Assembly (NCBI GenBank): GCA_946699065.1
Contig: CAMPDV010000240.1
Span: forward strand, 124,001-188,000
Length of the DNA: 64,000 bases
Direction of reading: 5' to 3'
Source: Loxodes magnus
Lineage: Eukaryota; Ciliophora; Karyorelictea; Loxodida; Loxodidae
In this document: positions 38,567-51,406 of the stretch, piece after piece
How positions within the stretch are numbered: position 1 is the stretch's first letter
How the letters are laid out: each line of letters begins with the position of its first letter
Translations under genes and position numbers: made by a program
Notes under the pieces: model-generated
Told to the model about the DNA's origin: nothing
Database searches by the model: none
Seen by the model: the letters and a program-made list of their open reading frames with translations, nothing else

Positions 38567-39016
38567 TACTATTCAAGATACAATATCTCCTCCTTGTTCA
38601 GTCTTAGGAAAATTAAAAATGCGATAAATTATTTTTTAAATATTAATTTGTAACCCTCTGTAACGATTGAGAGTTAAAACATATTTATTCGTTTAATTCA
38701 ATTATCATTAAGTCCTCTGTAAACAGTGATAAATAAATAATTTTTATGTGTATCATCACTTTAAAGCATATCACTTGGTTTATTTATTTGATCTAATTCT
38801 CTTCTTCAGATTTAATTTTTTAATTTTTTTTAAAGAAACTGGAACAAATTCAAAAATTGGTTACTAAAAGAAAAATTAAAGTTATTTAAAAAGATAAATA
38901 ACTTTATAAATTAGAAATGCGACTAAGCTAAACAATTAATTTTGTATCTGTATTTGTAAAAATTATAATTGGATTAAAAAATTTGAAATAAAGATTTAAA
39001 AATTAGCAAAGTTGAT

Positions 39017-39838
39017 TCAATTTAACTTAAATACATATAAAAAACTTAATGCTAAGAATTATCTTAGAAACATAAGAAATACTTACCATTGTTCATATTC
39101 ACTTAAAAAAATATTTTATTTATAAAAAATAAACTTAAAAAATTTTGGAACTTGATCAACTTATGCCTTTTATGATTACAAAAAAAATCTCTTTCTCTTT
39201 TATGTTACCATTATTAATCTTGAAGTTTTCTTACTCTTTTGAACATCGTCTCTCTATAGCTTTTTAATTTATTTCTTTCTATAGATTTCACCATCTGAGG
39301 TTACATAGAACTTTCCAAATTATTTTAAAATTTTATTCTAATTTTTATTATTTATTTATTTAAATCTTCAGAAATTCAATTATGTATGTCCAAAATTTTT
39401 TAATATTTCATTTATTTATTTTATTGTAATATTATTGAGAGTTTTCTTATTTTCCCTAGATTTTTTATTCCATTTCAATTTGGTAATATTATCTTAAAGG
39501 AATATAAGCATTAAATTAAATTTATTCTTTAATTATTTTTTAATTTGCTGCACATTTTTTTCCATTAATATAAATTTGGACATTAAGGCTTATAATTAAT
39601 TTTAGATTAAATTTTCTAAATTTTGATCTTCCTTTCTTTGACTATCTAGAACCAATCTAAGATTTTGGTTTTCCTCTTTGAATATCTACAATTCTATTTA
39701 ATTGCTCAAATAAGGAATATAATTATTTTTTATTGATCATAGATTTCTCGAGCTATAAATTTGCTTGTTATCCTTGGATGCACAATTTCTAGCATGAATG
39801 AATCTGTCTTTTTTGAAATCTAGGTTTCTACTTCTCAT
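39017..39838 (-). CDS. Hypothetical coiled-coil protein, 273 residues
   Basis: Starts MRSRNLDFKKDRFIHARN at 39,836-39,838 in a locally GC-richer patch and stays in one phase to a TGA at 39,017-39,019. Residues about 45-130 form a Leu/Gln/Asn-rich coiled coil (QIELQIFKEENQNLRLVLD, then ENLIQNQLQALM). A basic middle follows (WNKKSRENKKT), then KFYVTSDGEIYRKKQI, which reads like a short PAS-type strand-turn, and a hydrophobic C-terminal region. The function is unknown. Two internal TGAs (residue 34 at 39,737-39,739, and one in NF-RFK) are compatible with Trp. The stop could also lie earlier if TGA is an ordinary stop, which would leave only a 33-residue peptide. It lies between the kinase gene and the 268-residue gene, all on the minus strand. 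Confidence 0.5.
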
Positions 39839-40430
39839 CCGTCGACTACGAATAGCCTAAAAATAAAATATGAAATTTAGAATCCAGGGTTACCTTTTAT
39901 AAAAATGTGTTATTTTCTTTCTTTTTAATCAATATAAATTATCCAATGCTTATATATCTGAATTTGAAGATGAATAAGCGGTTTTACAATGACTAATATT
40001 TTAAATTTGAAAAGAAAAATTTTATGAACAATATGTTAAAAGAAAAGCAAAGTATCAAGTAAAGCATAAACTTAAAAACTTCGAAATCTTAAATTAAATC
40101 GACCTATGTAATTTAGGAACTTTTAAAAGAATATTAAAGAACAAAATTTTTTTTAATTGATGACCTAAAAATTAAAAAGTAAAATTTAAATTTAGTTTAA
40201 TTGAATAAAGCTAGTTAAACTAAGATAAAAATTTATAAATACATACTTTTAAAAAAATTGCAAAACAGAAAAAAAATTTTGAAAATTCTGACCTATAAAA
40301 ACAAAATAAAAGGAATACGCATGCATAAAAAAACGAAAATTAATAGAGAAAAACGCTTTAAATTTGAATTAATTAATTTAAAGAATATGGTTAAAATAAC
40401 TTTAAAAATTACCTTTAAGTCTAAAAATTT

Positions 40431-43400
40431 TCATTTATTGAACCTTCTTTTCCTTGTTTATTTTATATCATTATGCAAGAATCCTTCATATATATCTCTA
40501 TATTTAAAGTAATATCTTCCTTTTCCATATAATTTATTTTAGAATCAATCACCTTCATAAAAGTCTCCATTTTTATACTGTTCTTTTCCTTTTCCTTATC
40601 TTTATCCTCCATATCACTAACCTTCGTATATAGCTCCGCTTTTAAATTAAAATTTTCCTTATCCGTGTCATTTATTTTAGAATCAAACACCTTCATAAAT
40701 TTTTCAATTTATATAAATTTAAATACCTTTTCCTTATCTTTATCCTTCATATCACTAACCTTCGTATATATCTCCACTTTTATATTAATATTTTCCTAAT
40801 CCATGTTTTAAATTTTAGAATCAATCACCTTCATAAAAGTCTCCATTTATATACTGTTCTTTTCCTTTTCCTTTTCTTTATCCTTAATATCACTAACCTT
40901 CGTATTTATCACCATTTTTATATTAATATTTTCCTTATCCGTGTCATTTATTTTAGAATCAATCACCTTCATAAAAGTCTCCATTTATATACTGTTCTTT
41001 TCCTTTTCCTTTTCTTTATCCTTAATATCACTAACCTTCGTATATAGCTCCACTTTTTAATTAAAATTTTCCTTATCCATGCTTTTAATTTTTGAATCAA
41101 TCGCCTTCATAAATTTCGCCATTTTGCTTATATTCAATAACTTTATTAATATTTTCTATAACTTTTACTTGTATTAATATTTTATTTTCGTTTTTTTTCA
41201 TATATATACCAGTTTTTAGCATGAAATTTTTATTTTTTTCTTCCTTATATAGCTATTAAAAGTCATCTTATTATTATATTTGCTAATTCTTTGTTTCATT
41301 TTTTTCAACAATTTTATTTTGATAATAAATTTTATTTATTTATTTCAAAATCTAATTAGATTTTCCATTTTCAAGATTTTCTTTTATTTGTTTTATTTTT
41401 AAAGTTAGTTATTTTTTAATATTTATTTTATTTTATTTTATAATTTTTTTAACTTATTTTAATAGTTATAAATCTAAAAGCATATTTTAAGGTTATTTAT
41501 TATTAATTTCTATTTATAGGTTTTATATAGTTTTCATTATTTTTTTTAAATAAAATTCATTTATATTTCTATTATTTATTTTTTGCTTTTGTTATTTTGT
41601 AATATAAAGTTACAATAAATTAATTTCTATATATTCTTTTTCAACTACTGGAAATGTGTCTTTTATTAAATAAAATATTCACTAATATAATTCATTCTTC
41701 ATCAAAAGCCAAATATTTTCTAGATCTTATTAACTTAACTTATAATTTATATCTTGTATATTCTTAAATTTTTTATATTAAAACGACCATTATACTAACT
41801 TTTTATCTCATTTTCTTATAATTTATAAGTCTTATTGATCAGTTATTGTTTTTTAATTTAAAAGTTTATTAAAATTGTAGCTTACTTTGAACGCTTATTA
41901 ATCATTCAATTCTATTAAAATACCTTTTCCATGTTTTTAACCGTTTATAAAGAATCCTTGAAATAATGTTTTTTCTTTCTTATTAAATATTCTTCCATAA
42001 CCATGTAATTTTTATTGTAAGTTTATTTCTCCCTCAAATATTTCTTATTCATTTATATTAATTAAGTAAATTTAGTTGCTTTCTATAATAATCTTCGTCT
42101 TCATAATTTCAGTGAATCTGTCTATTAGTTTCTTAATCATGTTGTCATTTATTAATAGTTAAGGAAACTATATGTTTTAATTTTAAATTTAGATATCTAA
42201 GCTCTAATTATGATTAAATATTAGTTAAGAATAAATTATTTTATCATATTCATAATAAACTCTTTCTATTGTTTTGTCTTCTAAGTTTATGAGAAGTCCA
42301 TTTCCATTTTTTAATCTATTTATGAATTCTCCTTCATAATATATTTCATCATACAAAAGTCTTCCTGTTCCTTCAGGTAAGTATTATTAATTAAGTTATC
42401 CAATGTAAAGTTTTTACTGATAAGCAATTTAACTAGAGATAAAGTATTTAGTATATTGTTATGTATAAAGCTTTTATTACTATAGATATATCAAGTAGAA
42501 ATATTAAGAATAATTAGATTCTATATCATCTAGTTTAAGATAAGGAATTTTCTCAATTTTATCCAAAGTTTGCAATGCATTTTTATATTTATGAGATAAC
42601 TATACTGATTATGAGAGTTTAGAGGATTCTTAATTGGCATTTTATAATCTTCAAAGATCAGACGATTAAGAGGACTATTTTTTATTAGCATAATGAGACA
42701 TATCAGAGAATAATTATTATAAAAAATTAGATTCTTATTATATACTTTGAGTTTTTGCTTTATTTTTACTCTCAAAATTATCATAAATTAAAACATTTGG
42801 GTTATGGTATAAATTTATCTTAAATTTTTAATAATCGATGATTTTATTTCTATAAATATGTTATAATTATTTAAAATCACATCTCTATTCTTCATCTCAT
42901 TAAAGCATTAGAAATAGAATTCATTATAAGAGTTCTTTATTTTAGTTAGGATAATATTCATCTATTAACTATCCTAACAAATGATATAATTCTTAATTAT
43001 CTTTTTCTTATTCATTTAATTTAAGATAGTTTTGGTTTTTAAGAGTAATAACTTCAAGTAAAGTAATTCCTAAGGAAAATACATCTGATTTATATAGATT
43101 TCTATTTTGATTGAATATTTATGGGGATTAATAACCTTCAGTATAGACAATAGAATTATTATCTTAATTTAAACTTTAAGGATCTGAGTAATCAAAATCT
43201 CCTATTTTTAAATTTCCTTTATCATCTATGAAAATGTTATGAGGCTTGATATCTTAATGGGAAATTTCTAAATTTTAAAAAAAAGCAAATGCATCTATAA
43301 GAAATGAAGTTATTTACTCAATTCATTCAAACCCAAAATTTTATCCGTTTTAATCTTTGATCAATTCATCTAAGGATCCTCGCTCACAATATTACATTTC

Positions 43401-46337
43401 TATCCAATATTTTTTTTTTAAAGAAATATCATAGCTATAAATTTGAACACAGTACTATTAGTATGACTCATTAAAATTTCATAGCTTTTAAATAATTTAT
43501 TCAACTCTTTTATGATTTCTAGCTGTTTTCATAAATTTTATTATTCTAACTTCTTTTTATTAGTTTAATGCTTTTAAAATATTTACTTTATTTGTTTCAT
43601 ATAAATTTTCCATTAATACATAGCCTGGTAATTTATGTTGAAATGCTCACAAAATGTCTTATTCGCTATGTGGATTGAAATAAACTTCTGTAATATTATT
43701 TGATGAAATTTTTAAAGAAATTCTATATTCATATTAACGAAACTATACTAGAATTTATTTTCAATTATATTTATTTTATTCTAAAATATCAAATATAATT
43801 TTAGGGTTATTTTATCCCAGAAAGTAAGGAGATTTAATATTTTATTTTTACTAATCTAAAGATATTCAGTACTATATCTGCTAACTGTCTATAAAAAAGA
43901 GATATCTTATGTTGTTATAGGTATCTTTTAATTTTTGTTCTATAACCGAGAAAAGATCTTCCATTTGGTTATTTTATAGCAAGCTTATATATTATTAATT
44001 TTGATATTTTATACTTTAGAAGTAATTTATAGCGTTTATAATTTAAGAAAATTCTTCAATTTCTTAAAAGTAAATTAGATAAACTAGATGTATTAAATCA
44101 AAATTATTAAGTTTATCTATAAATTCTTATTTCTAATTTTCTTTTTCTAAATAATCTCTACAGAGTTTTATTATTTCTTTGTTTGGTATTTTCCTAAATA
44201 TTTATCAATTATTATTGCATTAAACACTTTCAAATATCAAAATGTTAGAGCATTCTTAAGACTAAAATAAGTGTGAAATTGTAAAATATGTTATTAATTT
44301 TTTCTTATTTTATTCGTCAAATAAATGCATTTCTAATAAATCTAACTTAGATTACTACTCAACTATATCTTCTTGAATAAATTAATTAACAAATTTATAC
44401 ATTTCATTTATCTACTATGTTTACTATCTATCATATTTCTATTAATTTTTTTTATAGATTTAAGCAATTTATTAGTATAAGATTAAATCTTCTTATGCAA
44501 AACTAAAATTTTACTTTTCTCATCCATCTTCACTTAATATTTCCTCTACCATTTTTTAAATCACTTTATGCATTTCTTAAAACCAATTTTTTTTTTAATT
44601 ACTTTATCAATTACTAATGTTTTTTTCAACTAACTATTTTATATCTTGCTTTATTTATTTTATTATCATTTGTTTTTATTTGAATTACTCTTTTTGATTA
44701 AATATTCAATCTTCTTAATTGGCATTTTTGCTAATTTATTTATTTTCAATAAAATTGCATATCATTTTGCTTTCTTATCGCAAACTTTTGTTTTTTAGTT
44801 CTTAATGTAAATATTTTTTTCTTTCAAGTAGTTTAGTTTCTAAAAATGTTTAGTAGTATATTTCATTAATTTAACTTCAATTATTTATATTTTAATATCT
44901 TATTTATCTTTCCTAATCAAATAAAATTATTTAACTAACATCATTTTTCACTTCTATTTTTTCTATCTTTCTTATATCTAAATTATCTTCTAATAGCTCT
45001 AAATTATTTGTAATGGTAAATCTTTAATTATTTTAAAGATCATAACTATAAAATTAAGTCATAAACAATTCTCAAAATTGCATTCTATATTTTATTTATT
45101 TTCTATCAAATATGAAGATATTTCTTGGCATTTAATCTTCATAAATCTATTCTTAGTCATTAAAATATTACTTCAACTAATTATTTCTATTTTATTATAT
45201 CATTTTAATAACATTTTATTCTTATTATTTATTTCTTTTACTAATTTTGGAAAATTAATTTAAAATTTCGTAAACTGTTTCTTATGATTAATCCTATAGA
45301 GTATATGCATATAAAATTAAATGGAGTGAGAAATTACCGCTTAGAAATATAATTAATTGCTAAGATAGATTTTAATTTTCTAAAATTTGAAGTAGTTTAT
45401 CAGATAATTGTTAAGTGGTTATTTTAATATATTCAGTTTAGTTTTAATTTTAGCTGTTCTCTATAAAAACTTAAATATTTTAATCATCACTTAAGTCATA
45501 AATATCAGGATATTCATCATTATTTTTGTTTTATTCAATTTTTAAAGCTTCTTCATATAGATAATACTGTCAATCATAGCACTCATGCAGTTTTTTTAAG
45601 ATTTAATAGGTTGAAAGACTGGCTTATTCTTTATCTTATTAAGCTTCATTTTTATTTTCTAAATAAAAAGCATTCACTTTTCCATTTTAGTTTTTTAATT
45701 CTATCTTTACTATCACCGTATTTCCTTCTCAAATACTTATGCATTCAGGATCTAAAAACTTAAAATTATAATTTTCTAAATCTTTCTTATTTCTTAACTT
45801 TATGATTTTCTTCTCTTATTTGTCGAAACGATAAAACTCTGAAAACTATTTAGTTAATGAAGTAAGATAAAGCTAATATTAATTTCCAAATGCTATAATA
45901 TTTTTTCTCTTTTCTTTTTTTTAGATTCATTTATTAATTTATTCTTAAATTCCTTTTAACTACTTTATTTAATCTTATTAGATAGAAAGAATTACTTCCT
46001 AAGAATTTATTGGATCATCGTATAAAAATTATAATTAATCTAAAATTTTAGAAACTTTTATTTTTAAAATGTCTTCAAGTATCAAACCATATAAAATTTT
46101 GATGAAGCCATAAATTTTCTTATCCAAGTATTTAAGTAATTTTAATTTTAATTCTGAGTTTTAAATTTAATTTCACTTTTCTATTAATTTCGATTCTTGT
46201 ACTAGCACGAAATTTTGCTTAGAATTCTCAAATAAATTTTAATTTTAAACCTAATAAAATACTTAAAACTTTTCTTTTAAAGTAAATGATTGAACTTTAG
46301 ATTCACTTAATATTTATTCCTTTTATTTTTTTACCAT
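40431..46337 (-). CDS. Giant protein kinase with C-terminal MORN repeats, 1,968 residues
   Basis: A single phase runs from ATG 46,335-46,337 to TGA 40,431-40,433. I checked the phase at five landmarks 0.4-2 kb apart and it holds. Residues about 1-860 are Gln-rich and unassigned. A kinase domain lies at about 870-1190: EVRIIKF, YWIEMQYCERGSLDELI, catalytic HQDIKPHN (Asp 1029), DFD in place of DFG (Asp 1047), YQSPQIF, LYKSDVFSLGITLLEV, and CDF at the end. A Ser/Gln linker follows, then MORN motifs at about 1325-1350, 1430-1470 and a tandem block at 1740-1965. The product probably phosphorylates Ser/Thr near membranes or the cortex, since MORN repeats often bind lipids or scaffolds. The Gly-rich loop is poor and DFG is altered, so activity is uncertain. 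About thirty in-frame TGAs sit at Trp-like sites against four TGGs. Under code 6 it would be a heavily interrupted pseudogene. Confidence 0.7.
40440..41129 (-). repeat. Five tandem 138-bp units encoding paired MORN repeats
   Basis: The block 'gaatcaatcaccttcata' or a near-copy begins at 40,542, 40,680, 40,818, 40,956 and 41,094, a period of exactly 138 bp (46 codons, two 23-residue MORN repeats). Translated on the minus strand the unit is YEGD-x-FQNK..HGQGKY then Y..GD.YEGQ-x-YQGQRKGKGK, where x is TGA in every unit. In MORN consensus that position is Trp. Unit 4 (40,680-40,800) is the most diverged. The strict period and near-identity point to recent unequal exchange. Confidence 0.85.
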
Positions 46338-46572
46338 TTCGATTTTTCCCCCTTGCTATAAGACTACTAAGACTCTTTTATCTAATCCAAATTTTCCACA
46401 TTTTGTTTTATTTCTTCTTTTGATTATCTATCTTTACCCTCTTCAGTTTGAATAGTATTGGTATTTTAAATGTTTTGATTGATGTCTTTTACTTGTTTTG
46501 AGTGTCGCTACTGTAATTAGTTTATGAGAATAGTTTCACTAATAAAGCCTGGACTAAAATATTATTTGCTGG

Positions 46573-46634
46573 CAAGAAAATTAAAAGTTGATAAAGCCTT
46601 TTATTATCAAGGACTGGCGCTTTAATTTTCTTAG
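46573..46634. promoter_or_regulatory. Interrupted hairpin between divergent genes
   Basis: caagaaaattaaaag (46,573-46,587) is complementary to ctttaattttcttag (46,620-46,634), and inside it ttgataa pairs with ttatcaa across a short loop. It lies in the 660-bp gap between the start of the kinase gene (46,337, minus) and the gene starting at 47,001 (plus). A role in transcription is a guess based on position. Confidence 0.3.
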
Positions 46635-47000
46635 AGTATTTCAGAGGAAAGATTTTAAGGATTGGATAATAATGTCATAATTAGATGATCTTCTTACGAC
46701 ATTTTATTTATTTTCTTAAAGTTCGTTAGATTTAAATAAAGCAATCTACTTGTTTAATTCTAGAACTATAATTAAATTAAATCAGCAAGACTTTAAATTA
46801 AACCTTGTTTATCAATCTAACTTAAATATGAATATTCATATACCTTTTTATCAATATAGCCTCATACTCTTATTATTTATCTTTTAATTAATATTTTTAG
46901 CTCTGTTTTTTATAAAATGCTAGGAGCTTCGTTTATTAAGTTGAGCTATTGTAGGACTTGGGTGGTAGAATAATAAAAAAAATAAATGAGTAAATAAAAA

Positions 47001-47894
47001 ATGAAAGTTATAGTTGTATTAGGGTTATTAATAAGCATTTTGATTTATTGAACTATTAATTTACATCCTAAATTTAAAAATAGTTAAACAGGATTTAGTT
47101 TTAATTTAATGTGAATGAAAACTCTATTTTTACTAGGAGCTTTTTTAGAGGAAGGTTAATTATTTGATGCTAGAAAATTATAAAAATAAATATTGTGATA
47201 AGATTAAATTTCTAAAGTTAAAAAATTAAGAAACTTAATTATTTTGGATTGCTAGTTTAAATAAATTAATTTGGTTTTAAGTCTAAGTTATTTTCAAAAA
47301 TGCTATTTTAAAATAAATTATTATGAAAATTTTGGCTAAGCACATGCTTAAAAATCAGAAGATTTACGAGTATTAGCCTACTATGAAATAAATCAATCCT
47401 ATTAATAAATTTTTAATTCAATTATTTTTTCAAGGAAATATACATAAAAATGAATTTCATAGCCCTAAAAGATTAAAAATTTTTATAAAAAGCTGATATC
47501 TTTACTAATAAAAAAAGCTTAGACTTTATCAATCTAATGCTAAAATTTAATTTAAGATAGAATTGAAAGTCTTTAAATATTTTCTCATCTAAATAAATAA
47601 AGGGACTTTTAAAATTAAATAACTATAATAGCCTAAAGATAAATAATATCAATTTAAATCAGAGCTTTATAAAGAAAAAACTTTTAAAAATATATAGAGG
47701 CTCTCTAACTATTTATATTAAAGCTAGTTAAAATGCTAAAGCTCATAACTAGAAAAAATAATTTGATAAAATATATTAGCAACTAATAAATAAATTTGAT
47801 ATATACAAATAATCTTAGCAAACTCCTTTAATTTGTTTTCCTATTTCTTAAGCATTTTTTATATTTTTTAGTTTAACATGCAAAATTAAAGTGA
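47001..47894 (+). CDS. Hypothetical protein with N-terminal signal or anchor
   Basis: Opens MKVIVVLGLLISILIY directly followed by TGA, then continues in phase with TINLHPKFKNSQTGFSF, LFLLGAFLEEGQLFDARKL, LSYFQKCYFKINYYENFG and EDLRVLAYYEINQSYQQIF. The hydrophobic N-terminus looks like a signal peptide or membrane anchor. The alternating helical pairs (LxxGAFLEEGQLFDA; LAYYEINQSYQQI) are suggestive of TPR-like repeats, but the match is loose. Codons near the end become AT-rich and low in information, so the true stop may be earlier than the in-phase TGA at 47,892-47,894. Four internal TGAs are compatible with Trp. It is divergent from the kinase gene and the only apparent plus-strand gene in the central block. 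Confidence 0.4.
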
Positions 47895-49599
47895 AAGCTC
47901 TCTGTATTTTATAATTATGATAATTTACACTAAATCATGCTAAAAGTATTAAATTTTCTAAATTTGTATATTTAATTAATAAAATATACATATATCATCA
48001 AAATTAATTAAGAAACAAAGGAATAGAAAAGATAATTGAAAGAATAATCTTATTGCTATATAAAAAATAAGCAATAATGCATTAATTCTTTATTTATAAA
48101 TAAGCTTTCAGTAGTAACTAATTTACTATCTAAAGTCTAAAAAATCCCTGGTAAAATATAATAATAAAAGAGAATAACTAAATGTTTAAAAAGATATAAC
48201 TAAGCTATTCCATTTAAAAAGAAAAATAAACAAATATATAAAAGATAATTATTGATATCTCTATGATTTAATAGTGTATAATTCTATTAATTTAATAAAG
48301 GAAAATATATAAGAACTATTAAAATAAATAAATTATTTTTATATCTTAAATACATTTTTATTCATGTCAAACTAAGCTTATTAATAAATTAAAATTGCTA
48401 AATAGCTGAGATATTTATCAATAACTTTAATATCATAATAATAAAAAAAATTTGATAAACTAGAAATTAAAGAAAAAGGAAGATTAAAAGAACTAAGAAT
48501 TAATAGAAGCATTTTTCAGTTTGATTTATTAAGATTTTTAAATTAATTTAATATAATATTGCTTAAAAGCTAAATCAGTTTGAATTATACTTATAATAAA
48601 GTTAATAAAAAAGTTATAAAGATTCTTATATAAATTCTAAAAGTTTAAAGCTTTATTTGTCTTATATAAACTTTAAACTTAACTATTAGCTATTTATTAA
48701 TCTTCAAGGATGTTTAACTTTGACAGTATAAATATAATTAAACATTTATTTTAATTTATAACCATTCTACAATTTCCTAGCTTTTATAATTAAGATAATC
48801 TTAAAAATATCAAACATAGTTTTTTCATAATTTTTTAAAATAATAAAGTTTAAGCAGGGTTAAAATTTGTTTATCTCTTAGTTTGAAATAAAAAATATTT
48901 TCCTAGGATTATATAAAGAAGGAAAGAGGAAATTAATAGAAATAAAAGTTAATTAAAAAATTCTTAAAGCAATGAGGTTAATAATTACTAATAGAAGCTA
49001 AAATTGTTAAATAAAATAAAAATTAATAAAAGGAATAAAGCTATATACTTTATTTTAAAATTTAAATTTAAATATAACTATTTATGAAGAGCACTAAAAT
49101 TAATTTATCTTAATTTTAAGCTTTAATTTTAAATAAGTTTTGGCTTTAATTTCTATTTTCTTTATGATTTTTAGATTTAGCCAAGGCTTTTAAACAATTA
49201 TTTTTAATTTGGTTATAATTATATTTATTTTTTATTAAACTTAATAATTATAAATATTAAAAGGCTTCACTTTGAAAGGAAAATTTGAAATTTTATTTAT
49301 ACTCTATAAAGTAAACGCCAAAATCACTTTTAAAATAGATTATTTAGATTAAGAGTCAGGTTTTTTCTTAAATAGTTATATCAATATGCTTTTTAAACTT
49401 CAGAACTGAGCTCTTTAAGGTAATTGATATTTATCCTCACTTAGCATGATAGTTTAATATTTTCTTAATTGATAGCTTGAAGCTATATCCAGTTATTTTA
49501 AAAACTTAGATATATTAGACTAAACTAAAGCAATCTTTCATTGGTAGGAAAAAAACACAAATTTATTCTTAACTTTTAGCAGCTATTCGATTTTTTTAT
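47895..49599. other. AT-rich spacer, no gene seen
   Basis: About 1.7 kb of A/T-rich DNA with frequent 'aataaa' and 'ttaatt' motifs. No protein, RNA gene or tandem array could be supported. Confidence 0.4.
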
Positions 49600-50720
49600 C
49601 AGTTAATTTTTCTAGAACGCAAGATAAAGTAAAAATTCTTTCCTAAAACTTCAAAAACATCTTTGGAAGCATCTGCTATTAAATTCTTAAATACTTTCAA
49701 CTTTTCCTTAATTAACTAAAACCGTTCCCCTTTTTTTTAAACTTTAAATTTAAAGATTTTTGGATGATATGACGTTGCAATTTTCTTTTTAAATTCTTCG
49801 TAGCTTATCAAATTCATTTATGCAAATGAATATGCAAAGGGTAATTTTTTAACTTAAGGCTTAATTTAAGTTTAACGACTCTTCTTCAATCTTGAAGAAG
49901 AAATCCGAATGTTTCTTTATCCATGCTTTTTTTCATTCAATTAAATTGCTAACCTTATATTTTTGCTAGGCATGTAACTCTATTATGAAAATTTTTTTAC
50001 TTATAAACCATATTTATTTATCTTTGCTTTCCTTCTTCCAATTAAGTGTATCTCTATCAATAATTTAAATATTCTAATTAAGAGCGAAATTAATTATTTG
50101 CCTCTTTTTAAATGGCTTTATTCAATTTTTATTAAGTATAGGGAGATTTAATATTGTAATTTTCTTCGTAATTACGTAAGGCATTCTCTTAAGAAAGTAG
50201 CTTTTAGTCTCTTTGCTTTTTCTTTTAAATTCTAGAAATTTTAATTTTAGTATAAAATGATAATTCCAAATCTTTCATAATTTGTATAGCTTCCAACAAG
50301 ATTAACTTCTAACATTATAATCCTCTTATTGCTAGAATTAAAAAGACTTATAGCAGTCTTCTTTATTATGCTATTTTTAATTATATGCTTTTACTTTCTG
50401 ATCTCAAAATAACTGATTATGGTATGAATGTTTCAAGCTTACACTAAATAATTTTAATTAATATGTTCTGCTTTCTTTAGTAATCCTAACAACAGAAAAA
50501 TATGTATCTTTAACTCCATTAACTTTATACCACATCTAGCTTTCATTCCTTAGTATCTGTTGCTCCGGTTATTCAGTCGAACTAATTTCACTTCTTTTAT
50601 AGCAAAGTACTCTTCATGCAAGATTAGATAATAATAGCTTTATTCTTTTAAAAATTAATCTGATACTAACCCTATCGCTCATATGCCTGTTAACTTAAAT
50701 CTGCTTTTTTAAGAATCTTA
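49600..50720 (-). pseudogene. Unidentified minus-strand coding region in two phases
   Basis: From about 50,700 the minus strand reads SEISSTEQPEQQILRNESQ, MWYKVNGVKDTYFSVVRI and SRTYQLKLFSVSLKHSYHNQ in one phase. From about 50,200 a second phase reads QRDQKLLSQENALRNYEENY, NIKSPYTQQKLNKAIQKEA and KSMDKETFGFLLQD. Both are convincing as protein. The phase change near 50.2-50.3 kb is either an intron or an indel. MWYKVNGVKDTYFSVVRI resembles sensor-type proteins of ciliates in which a PAS-like region precedes a helical dimerisation part, but no histidine-kinase motif was found. Both TGG and TGA occur at Trp-like places. It lies just inside the inner end of the right arm. Confidence 0.4.
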
Positions 50721-51406
50721 TAAAGAGAAAATTGCAAACTTGTCTTATCTGTATATTCATTATAAGAATGAAGAAATTAAAGAAGCGAATTAAGATAATT
50801 AACTCATTATAATATGATACTATTAGCTAATTTCAAGGGAATTAAGCCTATAGTTAAATGAAATTAGCGAAGTTATTCTTATTTTATCTTGCATTAGAGT
50901 GCTAAAACTCATTTGCATTTGCTGTCCTATATTTTCTTTAAACTTTTTTTCTAAATTCATATAAAAAAGAATTTAAATTCTCTCCATCAAATCATTTAAA
51001 GTTAAAACTTATATTTATGACTTAAATCTCAACTCAAATTTTTTAACTGTCTTAACTACCATATAATTAAAGAGAAAGAAAGTACTTAGAGTGCTATAAG
51101 CATTTTATCAATAACAATTATATAAGGTTAAAAACAGCAAGAACAATTTAGAAATATATAATGCAAATATCAATTATTATGAGATAGCAAGTTCCTTAGA
51201 TTTTGAGATATAATATGATATCATTTTCTTTATGCACTTTCATTTCATCGATATATAAAGCAATTTATATATCTTTAACATTAAATTAGAGATTTTCCAA
51301 AAATGTAACTAAACATCACACCCACAATTTAAATAGTCAAAGTTAAATTTTATATTTTTATCTTCAAATTAAAATTAAAAGATATTCTAGGTAAATATTT
51401 TAAAGT

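Noticed and set aside
44930..44970. Apparent frameshift and overlapping ATGATG start inside the kinase gene
   Set aside because: Recounting the six-base A run on the minus strand restored one continuous phase, so no frameshift or separate gene start is needed.
226..45263. Short standard-code reading frames of 60-85 codons scattered through the window
   Set aside because: They are low-complexity or lie in the wrong phase or strand of the real ciliate-code genes. For example, the 77-codon minus-strand frame at 40,463-40,696 is a shadow of the MORN array.
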